Assembly: GCF_000373485.1 (NCBI RefSeq)
Contig: NZ_KB891587.1
Location: forward strand, 31,490 to 95,489
From: Dasania marina DSM 21967
GTDB taxonomy: Bacteria; Pseudomonadota; Gammaproteobacteria; Pseudomonadales; Dasaniaceae
Reading direction: 5' to 3'
Length of the DNA stretch: 64,000 bases
Position 1 is the first letter of the stretch. Each line of letters opens with the position of its first letter. Below the pieces are notes generated by a model, which worked only from the letters and a program-made list of their open reading frames with translations, was not told the origin of the DNA and did not search any database. The translations under genes and the position numbers were made by a program. Below, in pieces: positions 1 through 9,504 of the stretch.

Positions 1-762
1 CTTTATGAGTTGGTAGCCACACAATACATCGCCCAGTTTTACCCGCCCCATGAATACAGCGATAGCGAAATACAGCTGCAAATCGCCGGTGGTAGTTTTA
101 TTGCCAAAGCCAAGCAAAGCTTGGTGGCAGGTTGGAAGGCTTTATTTGCAACAGAGCAAAGCAAGGAGAAAGAAAAAAGCACTGCTCTTAACCGCTCACT
201 ACCCAAGGTTAGCAAGGGCGAACAACTGCTGTGCCTACAAGGCCTGTGCGTAGAAAAACAAACCACGCCGCCCAAACCCTTTGACGACGCCAGCCTGTTA
301 GCCGCCATGACCGGCATAGCCCGCCATGTGCAAGACCCAGCGTTAAAGAAAATATTAAAAGAAACCGACGGCCTAGGCACCGAAGCCACCCGCGCCGGCA
401 TAATCGAATTATTATTTAAACGGGAATTTTTATTGCGCCAAGGTAAAACCATACGCGCCAGCGATGCCGGCACCGCCTTAATCAACAGCCTGCCCGATAC
501 CGCCAGGCTAGCCGACATGACTGCCCGCTGGGAAATGCAGCTCAACGCGATCAGCTTACAAGAGCAAAGCTACCAAAGTTTTATGGAGCCGCTCAGCCAA
601 ACCTTAGTGCAACTGATAGCCCACAGCCAAAGCTGCACACTCAGTTCCTTGCGCGGGGTTAAAAGCCAGCGCAAACCTTTTAGCAAAAAAACCACTAAGC
701 ATAGTACTAAAGCTCGTAGTACTAAAACTCGCAGCGCCTCTAGTAAACGGCGCGCGAGTTAA
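1..762 (+). CDS. topB: DNA topoisomerase III, C-terminal part (5' end outside window)
   Basis: The reading frame is open from base 1 and ends with TAA at 760-762, so only the C-terminal ~253 residues are present. Type IA topoisomerase III relaxes and decatenates DNA through a 5'-phosphotyrosine intermediate; the active-site tyrosine must lie upstream of the window. The family is recognised from the segment LGTEATRAGIIELLFKR followed by a RASDAGTALINSLP stretch, typical of the end of the catalytic core in TopB. The last ~35 residues are a Lys/Ser/Thr/Arg-rich basic tail, likely to bind DNA non-specifically. The stop codon overlaps the stop of the convergent aminopeptidase gene (759-761), so the two genes have no intergenic space. 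Confidence 0.9.
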   Translation, partial: LYELVATQYIAQFYPPHEYSDSEIQLQIAGGSFIAKAKQSLVAGWKALFATEQSKEKEKSTALNRSLPKVSKGEQLLCLQGLCVEKQTTPPKPFDDASLLAAMTGIARHVQDPALKKILKETDGLGTEATRAGIIELLFKREFLLRQGKTIRASDAGTALINSLPDTARLADMTARWEMQLNAISLQEQSYQSFMEPLSQTLVQLIAHSQSCTLSSLRGVKSQRKPFSKKTTKHSTKARSTKTRSASSKRRAS

Positions 763-3461
763 TCTAGGGTTGTAGCAATAGCCACACAACGCTGGTCTTC
801 TTGCAGGCCTATCTTAAACGCCTTGCTCACCACCGGTTGATAATCCTTAAAATCCTGCACCGCTTGTTGTAACAACTTTACACTTTGCGGGTTGCAGGCC
901 GCGGGCATTAAGTTACCCACAAAGCTGCTTAGCGCTTGCGGGCTGGCCCGCTCGTTAAGGTCGCTAACCATAGACAAAATAGTGGCATTATAAGATTGCA
1001 TAAACGCATTTTGCTCGGCAGGGAATAAACCCTGCATGGCATAACGTAAATCCGATAGCTTGTATTTTTTACTAGCGCTATCATCTAACAAGCTGGCCGT
1101 AATATGCTGAAACCATTTTGCCTTAGCCTCTGGCAAGGGCCGCACGGCCTCAGCATAGATAGCCATTTTTGCGCCTAAGTCTGAGCTGTCGCGATGTACC
1201 TCGGCATTAAGCAGCTGTTGATAATCCGCATACAGATATTGGTTTAACAGCCCCACTAACTGCCAACGCCTATCTTGGTCTATATATATGCCCTCAATAA
1301 CACTATGGCCTAATAATAAAGCCCGCGCTTTTTTCAAAACTGCAGGGCTGTGGCTGGTGTTAAGGGCGATAGTAAACCACTGTTTTTGCAAGTCGCTGCC
1401 CGGTTCTACATGGCTTAATTGCTGCCAAGCCATGTTTTCTATTGCCGCTGCCCGATGGCTTAGCGCTAGCTGTAAATCTTTAGTGATAGTGGCTTGATGT
1501 GACAGGCGCTGCAGATAATCGTAGGCCTGCAATAAAGAGTCACCCACCAACCTAGTGGTATTAAGATCGCGCTCGCCAGCAATATTCGCCAGCGCAAAAT
1601 CTATATAATCCGTTAGCGCTAACTCAGCCTCACGCACACTCTGCCACATATTCTGCCACAACATCATGCGCATACCGGCAGACTCAAAATCATTGATATG
1701 CTGCTTTAGGGTTTGCAAAGAGCGTGCATCCAAACGCACCGCCACATAACCCCAGTCACCCACATTGGGATAGGCCAGCATGGGGCAGGCTTGCCCTAGT
1801 GCCTGTGGTAGCTCAGTTCTGCTACCACTATAGGTCACCGCCATAAGATCTTGTAACTGCATGGCCTCGCCCTGTAACTGATACAGGCCTACTTGTACGC
1901 GCTGCTGGCGCAGGGTGGGCCAGTCGCTGGGCGCGGTTTGTAATAGCGCCATAGTAGTGACCTTGCCCTGCTCACAACTAAAGGCCAGCTCTACGGTATT
2001 TAAGCCGGTTTGATACAGCCATTGCTGCTGCCAATCATCCAAGTTTTTATCGGCCGCCTGCGCTAAGGCGCTCATGAAATCCGCTAGCGTGGTGTTTTGG
2101 TAGGCATGTGCTTTTAAATACTGCCTCACACCTGCGCGAAATTGCTCTGCCCCCAAATAATGGGATAACTGCTTTAATACCGAGGCCCCTTTGCCGTAGG
2201 TAATGCCGTCGAAGTTAGTAAAAGCATCGTCAGTGGTGGCCACAGGCAATTCTATAGCATGAGTAGTCACCTGCTGGTCGGTATCGTATGCCCACAACTT
2301 GGTGGTGAAATAAAAACTATCCCAGGTGTTTTCAAAATCGCTGGCCTGCTCTAATTGCAGGTTAGCCATATAGGTGGCAAAGCTTTCGTTTAGCCATAGC
2401 CCATTCCACCAATCCATAGTCACTAAGTTGCCAAACCACATATGGGCCATTTCATGGGCAATAACATTAGCCAAGCTTAAGCGCTGGGCGCTGGATTTTT
2501 CACCGCGGCTAACATAGGCCTCGCTAAAGGTTACCGCGCCTACGTTTTCCATAGCGCCGGAATTAAAGTCCGGCACAATAATCTGATCGTATTTATAAAA
2601 GGGATAGGGGAATTCAAAGTAGTCGTTAAAAAAGGCAAAGCTTTGCTGGCTAAAGTGAAACCAATCTTCGGTTTTAACATAGGGAGCCAGCGAATTTCTG
2701 GCAAATAAGCGCAGGGGTATATCACCGGCCTTAGCTTCCCAAACGTAGTACGGCCCCGCATGCAAGGCAAATACATAGGAGGATATTTTAGCGCTGGCAG
2801 GGAAGTGCCAGTGACGGGTGTTAGCCGTCGCATCTTCGGTAATGCTGTTCTCGCGCATTACCGACACTACCTGCCAGTGGCTGGGCGCTACCACATCTAA
2901 CACATAGCTGGCTTTAAGATTGGGCTGGTCAAAATGGGGGAATAATTTATTGGCCTCATAGGGCTCAAAGTCGGTATATAAATACACCTCATTATTTTCT
3001 GGGTCTTGAAAGCGATGCAGGCCCAGCCCTTCGCTGCCGTAGGCGTGTTGATACTCTATCGCCAAGGTATTTTTACCCGCGGTAAATAACTCGGGGGCCA
3101 GGCTAATAAAGTAATTATTATATTGCCACTGCGCGGCGTGGCCATTAACGCTTATAGCCAGTACTTGGCCCTGATTAAAGTCCACAGTGATGGGCTCATT
3201 ATTATTTTCGGCCAACTCAAAATCTATCAACACACCGCCAGAGAAATCTGGACTTTGTTTGCCTAAAACCACCGACAGCTGATAATCCACAGCTAGTATT
3301 TGCTGCTTGCGCAATGCCGCATAGTCGCCGCTTAACGCAGCCTCATTACTTCGCAGTAACTTAGTTTGATCGGGCTGTTCAGATTTTTTATCGCCACAAG
3401 CTGCCAAGACAACAGCGAGCAACAACACCGTTAAATGACGACTGACTTTATTGCTATTCAT
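759..3461 (-). CDS. M1-family zinc aminopeptidase, predicted lipoprotein
   Basis: A 900-aa gluzincin aminopeptidase that removes N-terminal residues from peptides. Visible motifs are GAMEN at residues 302-306, the zinc site HEMAH at 336-340 and the third ligand Glu359 in WLNESF, giving the HExxH-18-E pattern. The N-terminus has a hydrophobic signal ending in LAAC (Cys22), a lipobox, so the enzyme is probably membrane-anchored in the periplasm; typical E. coli PepN is cytoplasmic and lacks this. It is the last gene of a run that begins with an oligopeptide-binding protein and starts 26 bp after the ABC ATPase stop. I infer that it trims imported or periplasmic peptides. The ribosome site is weak, which fits translation late in an operon. 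Confidence 0.9.
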   Translation of the reverse strand: MNSNKVSRHLTVLLLAVVLAACGDKKSEQPDQTKLLRSNEAALSGDYAALRKQQILAVDYQLSVVLGKQSPDFSGGVLIDFELAENNNEPITVDFNQGQVLAISVNGHAAQWQYNNYFISLAPELFTAGKNTLAIEYQHAYGSEGLGLHRFQDPENNEVYLYTDFEPYEANKLFPHFDQPNLKASYVLDVVAPSHWQVVSVMRENSITEDATANTRHWHFPASAKISSYVFALHAGPYYVWEAKAGDIPLRLFARNSLAPYVKTEDWFHFSQQSFAFFNDYFEFPYPFYKYDQIIVPDFNSGAMENVGAVTFSEAYVSRGEKSSAQRLSLANVIAHEMAHMWFGNLVTMDWWNGLWLNESFATYMANLQLEQASDFENTWDSFYFTTKLWAYDTDQQVTTHAIELPVATTDDAFTNFDGITYGKGASVLKQLSHYLGAEQFRAGVRQYLKAHAYQNTTLADFMSALAQAADKNLDDWQQQWLYQTGLNTVELAFSCEQGKVTTMALLQTAPSDWPTLRQQRVQVGLYQLQGEAMQLQDLMAVTYSGSRTELPQALGQACPMLAYPNVGDWGYVAVRLDARSLQTLKQHINDFESAGMRMMLWQNMWQSVREAELALTDYIDFALANIAGERDLNTTRLVGDSLLQAYDYLQRLSHQATITKDLQLALSHRAAAIENMAWQQLSHVEPGSDLQKQWFTIALNTSHSPAVLKKARALLLGHSVIEGIYIDQDRRWQLVGLLNQYLYADYQQLLNAEVHRDSSDLGAKMAIYAEAVRPLPEAKAKWFQHITASLLDDSASKKYKLSDLRYAMQGLFPAEQNAFMQSYNATILSMVSDLNERASPQALSSFVGNLMPAACNPQSVKLLQQAVQDFKDYQPVVSKAFKIGLQEDQRCVAIATTLD

Positions 3462-3487
3462 AATTATTCGCTTATTACAGTGTAAGT

Positions 3488-5089
3488 TTATTGAAGTAAG
3501 GGTATGGCTGACAGCAAACGCTGGGTATAGGGATGCTGTGGCTGCCCATAAAGGCTCTCAGTATCACCTTGCTCGACGACTAGCCCCCGATTCATCACCA
3601 ACACGCGGTCACACAGGCTGCGCACTACTGATAAATCGTGGGAAATAAACAACATAGTTAAATTATGTTTTTTGACTAGTTCTAATATCAGCTCTAGTAT
3701 TTGCGCCTGTATGGTTACATCCAAAGCCGACACAGGCTCATCGGCGACAATCAATTCAGGCTTGGTGGCAATGGCACGGCCTATGGCTATACGCTGACGC
3801 TGGCCGCCGGAAAATTCATGGGGATATTTACGCAGGCTGTTTCTAGCCAAGCCCACATCATCTAATAACTGCAACACCTGCTCGTGCACATTACGGCTAT
3901 GGGCCAAGCCATGTAACAGCAGGGGCTCGGCCAGGGTATCAAACACCGTCATGCGCGGGTTGAGCGAGGCATAGGGGTCTTGAAAAATCATTTGCATACG
4001 CCGGCGCATACTTTTTAAAGCTTTGGCCGGCAAGCCTACTAATTCAGTGCCATCAAAATTAATAGACCCTGCGGTGACCGGCAATAATTGCAGCAGCGAT
4101 CGACCTACGGTAGATTTACCTGAACCCGACTCCCCCACCAAGCCGATAATTTCACCACGATTAACCGTGAAGCTAACATCATCAACCGCTTTGTTAATAT
4201 GTTGCTTGCGTTTAAACAGCGAGCCAGACTGGCTGAAAAAATAGGTTTTCAAACCGCTAACCTTGAGCAACGGACTATCGCCTTTAGACTCTACAGCGGT
4301 TTTTGCACCGGATGGTATGGCGGCCAATAGTTTTCGTGTGTAGGCCTGTTGGCTGTGTTTAAAAACGGCATCGCGGCTACCCTGCTCTACCTCATCACCC
4401 TGGTACATCACCAACACTTTATCGGCAATATCAGACACCACCGCCAAATCATGGCTAATAAATAACAGCGCAATATTGTGGCGCTGCTGTAACTCCGCAA
4501 TCAGTTTTAAAATTTGCGCCTGTATGGTGACATCCAAGGCGGTAGTAGGCTCATCGGCTATTAGTAATTTCGGTTCGGTAATCAACGCCATGGCTATCAT
4601 CACCCGCTGGCGCATGCCACCGGAAAACTGATGGGGATATTGCTGGTAGGCCATACCGGGGTCGTTAATACCCACCTCATCTAATACCGCCAAGGCGCGC
4701 TGGCTAGCTTCTTTACGGCTGTAGGCACGGTGATAAACCAAGGGTTCTATTAATTGCTCGCCTACGGTTAAAAACGGATTGAGGCTGGTCATAGGGTCTT
4801 GAAAAATCATGGCGATATCGCTGCCGCGAATTTTTCGCAACTGCGCCTCGCTCATACTTAATAAATCCATCCCCTCAAATAACGCACTGCCACTTTCTAT
4901 ACGCCCCGGCGGCTGAGGAATTAAATTTAACAAACTATAACAACACACCGACTTACCCGAACCCGACTCCCCCACTATGGCCAAGGTTTCGCCTTTAGCT
5001 ATAGTAAAGCTAATATTATTAACCGCGTTCACCACACCATTGCGGGTGTGAAACTTAACCGTTAAATTGTCAACCTCTAGCAACGCCAT
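3488..5089 (-). CDS. Oligopeptide ABC transporter, fused double ATP-binding protein
   Basis: This 533-aa protein has two complete ABC nucleotide-binding domains in one chain, like YejF or an OppD-OppF fusion. Domain 1 has Walker A GESGSGKS at 40-47, signature FSGGMRQR near 155-162 and Walker B LLIADE at 175-180. Domain 2 has Walker A GESGSGKS near 319-326, signature FSGGQRQR near 426-433 and Walker B LIVADE near 446-451. Each domain ends in the oligopeptide-type C-terminal extension ([12 protein letters not shown] in the second half). It should power the two permeases encoded just upstream. A 102-bp gap separates it from the permease gene, with a GGAAG ribosome site before the ATG. The substrate is inferred as peptides; dipeptides or a microcin C-like compound are alternatives. 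Confidence 0.92.
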   Translation of the reverse strand: MALLEVDNLTVKFHTRNGVVNAVNNISFTIAKGETLAIVGESGSGKSVCCYSLLNLIPQPPGRIESGSALFEGMDLLSMSEAQLRKIRGSDIAMIFQDPMTSLNPFLTVGEQLIEPLVYHRAYSRKEASQRALAVLDEVGINDPGMAYQQYPHQFSGGMRQRVMIAMALITEPKLLIADEPTTALDVTIQAQILKLIAELQQRHNIALLFISHDLAVVSDIADKVLVMYQGDEVEQGSRDAVFKHSQQAYTRKLLAAIPSGAKTAVESKGDSPLLKVSGLKTYFFSQSGSLFKRKQHINKAVDDVSFTVNRGEIIGLVGESGSGKSTVGRSLLQLLPVTAGSINFDGTELVGLPAKALKSMRRRMQMIFQDPYASLNPRMTVFDTLAEPLLLHGLAHSRNVHEQVLQLLDDVGLARNSLRKYPHEFSGGQRQRIAIGRAIATKPELIVADEPVSALDVTIQAQILELILELVKKHNLTMLFISHDLSVVRSLCDRVLVMNRGLVVEQGDTESLYGQPQHPYTQRLLSAIPLLQ

Positions 5090-5191
5090 AACACTTCCAA
5101 TTATTTATCCACCATCATTTTTCTTCTTTTACTTCTTTTACTAGAGACTAGCGACTACAAACCAGAGACTGCCCCCTAGCGACTGTTCCTA

Positions 5192-6076
5192 TCAATCTTT
5201 GCTGGCTCTAGGATCCAAAGCATCACGCAAACCATCACCCAAGAAATTTAACGCAAATAAAGTAATGGATAGGGTCAGCCCCGGGTAAATTAATAACCAG
5301 GGGAATTCCTCCATGGTTTCTACGCCGTAAGAAATTAATAAACCCCAGGAACTTTGCGGCGGCTGTATGCCCAAACCCAAGAAGCTTAAAAAGGCTTCCA
5401 GCAGCATTACACTAGGAATGGTTAGCGTGGTGTACACAATTACCGGCCCCAAGGTATTGGGAATAATATGGCGACGTATGATGGTCCACGGGGCCAGCCC
5501 TATAGAGATGGCCGCCTCTATGTATTCTTGCTGGCGCAAAGACTGCACCTGGCCGCGCACTATCCGCGCCATGGTAAGCCACTCCACCGCACCTATAGCT
5601 AAAAACAACAGCAATATGTTTTGGCCAAAAATCACCATCAGCAAAATAATAAAAATCATAAAGGGCAGCGCATATAAAATGTCGACTACGCGCATCATCA
5701 CCGCATCAACTCGGCCACCTAAATAACCCGCCACGGCGCCATAAACCACGCCTATCAGCAAAGCCACAGCGGTGGCGATAAAACCTACCGTTAAAGAAAC
5801 TCGGCCGCCGTACATAATACGGGTCAGCAAATCACGGCCCAAGGTATCGGTACCCAGCCAGTGCTCTAGAGAGGGCGGCACCGCGCCCAAAGCCAAATTT
5901 TGTTGCTCATAGCCATAAGGCGCCAGCCAAGGGGTGAGCAAGGCGATAATAATTTCAAGTAGTAAAATAATTAATCCTGATAGCGCCAATTTATTTTGAC
6001 GCAACCTATGCCATGCATCTTGCCAAAGAGAAGTACCTTGCTCGGCACGACTATAAACCTCAACAGCCTCGCTCAT
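5192..6076 (-). CDS. Oligopeptide ABC transporter permease (OppC/YejE type)
   Basis: A 294-aa inner-membrane permease of the DppC/OppC family. It has an N-terminal cytoplasmic stretch, a first membrane segment (LSGLIILLLEIIIALLTPWL) and five further hydrophobic segments. The EAA coupling loop is visible as EYIEAAISIGLAPWTIIRRHIIPN. The periplasmic motif HWLGTDTLGRDLLTRIMYGGR after the first membrane segment is diagnostic for this subfamily. Its ATG overlaps the stop of the upstream permease by four bases (6073-6076), indicating translational coupling. It should pair with the OppB-type permease and the double ATPase. Confidence 0.93.
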   Translation of the reverse strand: MSEAVEVYSRAEQGTSLWQDAWHRLRQNKLALSGLIILLLEIIIALLTPWLAPYGYEQQNLALGAVPPSLEHWLGTDTLGRDLLTRIMYGGRVSLTVGFIATAVALLIGVVYGAVAGYLGGRVDAVMMRVVDILYALPFMIFIILLMVIFGQNILLLFLAIGAVEWLTMARIVRGQVQSLRQQEYIEAAISIGLAPWTIIRRHIIPNTLGPVIVYTTLTIPSVMLLEAFLSFLGLGIQPPQSSWGLLISYGVETMEEFPWLLIYPGLTLSITLFALNFLGDGLRDALDPRASKD

Positions 6077-7011
6077 GGTTTATCTCCCTGCCCCTGATGA
6101 CGCAGCTTGGGGTTTAACCAGGTGGCTAAAACATCCGACAGTAAATTAAACAGCACAATGCTCACCGAAAAGAAAATAGTTGTTCCCAAAATCATGGTGT
6201 AGTCACGATTGAAAGCAGCTTGCACATAGAAGCGGCCCAAGCCCGGTATTTGAAAAATAGTTTCCACCACAAAGGAACCGCCTAACAAGCCGGCAAAGGC
6301 CGGCCCTAAAAATGCCACTACTGGCATTAGGCCACCGCGCAGGGCATGCTTAAGCACCACGATATGTTCCGGCAAACCTTTTGCGCGGGCGGTACGTATA
6401 TAATCCTGCGTCATCACCTCTAACATACCGGCACGGCTAAGCCTGGCGATATAGGCGGCGTAGCTAGAGCCTAAGGTAATCGCGGGTAAAATTTTATCGC
6501 CGGGCATATCACCCCAACCCGAAATAGGCAACCACTCCAAATAAATACCAAACACTAAGACTAATAGCGGGCCTAATAAAAAAGAGGGCATACAAATACC
6601 GGCCATGGCTATGCTCATAGGTACATAATCTTGTGGGCTATTGGGTTTTAAGGCGGCCAACACCCCCGCCAACACGCCTATAAGCACCGCGACTAATAAA
6701 GCGTATAACCCTAACTCGGCGGTAGTCGACAGGCTGCCAAAAATCATTTCATTAACTGAGCGGCCGGGATACTTGTAAGACGGGCCAAAATCCCCCTGCG
6801 CTAAATCACCCAAGTAACCCACGTACTGCTGCCATATTGGCTGGTCTAAGTTGTAACGTGCGTTTAAGGCTTTAAGCACCTGCGGCGGCACTGCCCTGTC
6901 ATTACTAAAAGGGCCGCCGGGGGCGGAGTGTATTAGAAAAAAAGTGGCGGTAATCACAACAAACAAAACCGGTATGGCTTGTAATAATCGACCACTAATA
7001 AATTTCAGCAT
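6073..7011 (-). CDS. Oligopeptide ABC transporter permease (OppB/YejB type)
   Basis: A 312-aa inner-membrane permease of the DppB/OppB family with six predicted membrane segments. Family features are the N-terminal LLQAIPVLFVVITATFFLIHSAPGGPF segment (here split across the first helix and the PGGPF motif), the EAA loop QDYIRTARAKGLPEHIVVLKHAL, and GSFVVETIFQIPGLGRFYVQA near the C-terminus. It starts 7 bp after the binding-protein stop with AGGTTCATC before the ATG. It overlaps the next permease gene by 4 bp. All of this points to one transcript encoding binding protein, two permeases and ATPase. Confidence 0.93.
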   Translation of the reverse strand: MLKFISGRLLQAIPVLFVVITATFFLIHSAPGGPFSNDRAVPPQVLKALNARYNLDQPIWQQYVGYLGDLAQGDFGPSYKYPGRSVNEMIFGSLSTTAELGLYALLVAVLIGVLAGVLAALKPNSPQDYVPMSIAMAGICMPSFLLGPLLVLVFGIYLEWLPISGWGDMPGDKILPAITLGSSYAAYIARLSRAGMLEVMTQDYIRTARAKGLPEHIVVLKHALRGGLMPVVAFLGPAFAGLLGGSFVVETIFQIPGLGRFYVQAAFNRDYTMILGTTIFFSVSIVLFNLLSDVLATWLNPKLRHQGQGDKP

Positions 7012-7018
7012 GATGAAC

Positions 7019-8662
7019 CTATGGCGTCACAGATAATTGCGTTTCTGGCTGTAAATAAATGTATTTATAATAGGGAGTGTCTAATAAGTTACTGCTTATC
7101 CCTTTCACACTGGGATGTATTAAATGCTTACTCACATAGGTATAGATGGGAATTATAGGCATAGCATCCAATAATAAGCTTTCAGCTTGCTGTAAGGCGG
7201 CATAACGCTGCTGGCGCGTTTCAGCACTGGGCGCTATCGTTTGCACCAGCTCATCATAGCTTTTACTAGACCAACGGGTGCGGTTATTACCGCCATCAGT
7301 TAGCCACATATCCAAAAAACTATTGGGGTCTACATAGTCACCTATCCATGAAGCTCTGGCTATTTGATAGTTGCCACTGCTAACGCTATCTAAATACACT
7401 TTCCAATCTTGGTTATGTAGACGTATATCTATATTTAATACTTGCTTCCACATTTGCTGTATCGCTACTGCCACCTGACGGTGCTGTTCGCTGGTATTGT
7501 AAATAATTTCAGTTACCGGAAAGCCCACACCATTGCCGTAACCGGCCGCGGCTAGCAAGGCACGGGCGGCCTCGGGATCGTAACGTAAATCGCTGGCGGC
7601 GGTATAACCCAAGGTATTAGGCGGGGTGATACTATAAGCAGGTAATTGCCCAGCCTTTAAGATGCTGTTAACAATGGCATCCCTATCAATACTCATAGCT
7701 AGAGCCTTGCGCACCCGCACATCACTTAAATGTGGCAAGCCTGTATTCAGCCTATAAAAGTACGTACCTAAATAAGGCGACACTCTAATTTTCTGGGGTT
7801 TATCTCGCTGGTAAATAGCAATTTTTTCGGTGGGCACATCGTTGGTATAGTGCAGTTGGCTTACTCTAAACATACGTTCTTCGGTGGTGATATTTTCGGT
7901 GGGATAAAAATAAATACCGTTTAACTTAACCGTATTGGCGTCCCAGTAAAGTGGATTCTTTGTTACCTTTAGCACTTTGTTTAAATCCCATTGCTGCAAC
8001 ACAAAGGGACCATTACCGACAAAATTTCCGGCGCGGGTCCACAGCGTGCCCGCCTCACCTGGCTGGCCAAACTTTTCTATGGTGGCTCTATGCACGGGAT
8101 ACATGGCGTAATGATCGAGTAGTTGCAGGAAGAACGGGGTGGGGTTATTTAAGGTCACTTGCAACGTTAGTGGTGCTATAGCCTTAACCCCTACCTGCGA
8201 AAAGTCACTAAGCTCGCCATTGGCAAAGGCCTCGGCATTGACTATAGGAAAATACATATAAGCATATTGATTACCCAGCTCGGGCAACAAAGCCCGCTGC
8301 CAAGACCAAACGAAGTCCTCGGCAGTCATCGTGTCACCATTAGACCAGCGCGCCGTAGCGCGTAGCTGAAAGGTATAGACCTTCGCATCGTCACTAACTG
8401 TCCAGCTCTCGGCTACCGCAGGCTCAGGCTCTAAGGTTTCGGGGTTTTTACTAATCAGCCCCTCTAATAAGGCCGTTATTATATGATGCTCCGGTACTCC
8501 GGTTACCACGTGGGGGTCTAACTCTTGCGGCTCGGTGCCATTACCAAAATGTAAAATGCCCTCTCTATTACCCTTACTAACATTGCTTTCACCGCCACCG
8601 CAGGCCGACAACCCCAAGAACATTACCCATATGCACAGTAACCTAGGCCAAGTTTTAAACAT
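7019..8662 (-). CDS. Oligopeptide-binding lipoprotein (OppA family, SBP_bac_5)
   Basis: A 547-aa periplasmic solute-binding protein, first gene of the peptide uptake operon. The signal ends in GLSAC (Cys21), a lipobox, so it should be anchored to a membrane rather than free. The family 5 fold is shown by EPQELDPHVVTG near the mature N-terminus, the VAESWTVSDDAKVYTFQLR segment, and IIPIYTYVSKHLIHPSVKG near the end, close to E. coli OppA/MppA. Start choice is supported by AAAGG eight bases before the ATG. OppA-type proteins bind short peptides with little side-chain preference; the exact ligand cannot be read from sequence. Confidence 0.92.
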   Translation of the reverse strand: MFKTWPRLLCIWVMFLGLSACGGGESNVSKGNREGILHFGNGTEPQELDPHVVTGVPEHHIITALLEGLISKNPETLEPEPAVAESWTVSDDAKVYTFQLRATARWSNGDTMTAEDFVWSWQRALLPELGNQYAYMYFPIVNAEAFANGELSDFSQVGVKAIAPLTLQVTLNNPTPFFLQLLDHYAMYPVHRATIEKFGQPGEAGTLWTRAGNFVGNGPFVLQQWDLNKVLKVTKNPLYWDANTVKLNGIYFYPTENITTEERMFRVSQLHYTNDVPTEKIAIYQRDKPQKIRVSPYLGTYFYRLNTGLPHLSDVRVRKALAMSIDRDAIVNSILKAGQLPAYSITPPNTLGYTAASDLRYDPEAARALLAAAGYGNGVGFPVTEIIYNTSEQHRQVAVAIQQMWKQVLNIDIRLHNQDWKVYLDSVSSGNYQIARASWIGDYVDPNSFLDMWLTDGGNNRTRWSSKSYDELVQTIAPSAETRQQRYAALQQAESLLLDAMPIIPIYTYVSKHLIHPSVKGISSNLLDTPYYKYIYLQPETQLSVTP

Positions 8663-8728
8663 GATTAACGCCTTTAACCTTTGCTATGCACTAAGTGCAT
8701 TATTGTTTTTATACCTAAGAGAGACGCA

Positions 8729-8747
8729 TGAGGGTGCTATACCCTCA
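8729..8747. promoter_or_regulatory. Inverted repeat upstream of the oligopeptide operon
   Basis: TGAGGGT-GCTAT-ACCCTCA is a perfect 7-bp inverted repeat about 70-85 bp before the binding-protein start. A possible minus-strand -35 box TTGACA (complement of 8790-8795) lies upstream, with only a weak -10. The repeat would fall in the early transcribed region, so it could be an operator or an RNA hairpin. No regulator is suggested by context. Confidence 0.3.
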
Positions 8748-8882
8748 AGCAACTCAGCACTGCTGTTAAAAAAGCTGGCTCGTAACTATTGTCAACAACA
8801 GTGAATCGGCTAGACTTATAAACTACAACTAAGGTCTGCAACTAGCAGCCCCACTAACAACCCTAAGTTAACGTCTATTATT

Positions 8883-9476
8883 ATGAAGAGTATACGCAAG
8901 CGCCAATCTTTAGCCTCAGTATTTATCCTAGCCCTGCCACTGCTAGCACTACTAAGTGCCTGCCAAAGCACGACCACCACAACGGCCCCCGCTTTTAAGC
9001 GCCACACCATTACTACCGTTAGCAAAGCCAGCAGCAATTTTAAACCCCGCAGCGGTGATATATTCACCTGGCAAGGGGATCTCAAGGTGATGGATGCCGG
9101 CCAAGATACACCGCCCACGCAGCAAACCGAGTTGATACAACAAGAGCTTAACCAGCAATTAAGTAGTAAAGGCTATCATATACAAAACGATAATGATGAT
9201 GGCGATTACTATTTACAAGGCATAGTCACTTATAGTCACCGAGCCCAAAATAATAATTTGCAGCAACATTACGGCATAGATGCCGGCCTGGGTAGTGACA
9301 ATAATGCCGAACAAAGGGGCAGCTTATTATTAATTATTAACAAACCCAACGGCAAAACCGCCTGGCGCGGCGAGGTAGAAATATACATAGAGCCCACGCT
9401 AAGCGCAGAGTTACGCAAACAGCGCTTAAAAGCCGCACTACAGTCCATGCTGGCCAGTTTGCCGGATGCACTCTAA
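8883..9476 (+). CDS. DUF4136-like lipoprotein
   Basis: A 197-aa predicted lipoprotein: the signal sequence ends in LLSACQS (Cys near residue 27), followed by a run of Thr. The mature part resembles DUF4136 proteins: a FTWQ segment, then a helix-rich stretch IQQELNQQLSSKGYHI, an acidic patch, and a strand YYLQGIVTYS. The function of this family is unknown; members are usually small envelope lipoproteins. No good ribosome site precedes the ATG. It is transcribed away from the peptide operon and converges with the following GGDEF-EAL gene. The assignment to DUF4136 is by pattern only. Confidence 0.7.
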   Translation: MKSIRKRQSLASVFILALPLLALLSACQSTTTTTAPAFKRHTITTVSKASSNFKPRSGDIFTWQGDLKVMDAGQDTPPTQQTELIQQELNQQLSSKGYHIQNDNDDGDYYLQGIVTYSHRAQNNNLQQHYGIDAGLGSDNNAEQRGSLLLIINKPNGKTAWRGEVEIYIEPTLSAELRKQRLKAALQSMLASLPDAL

Positions 9477-9504
9477 GTTTTACATACAGGGTTATGCGCA
9501 GCCT

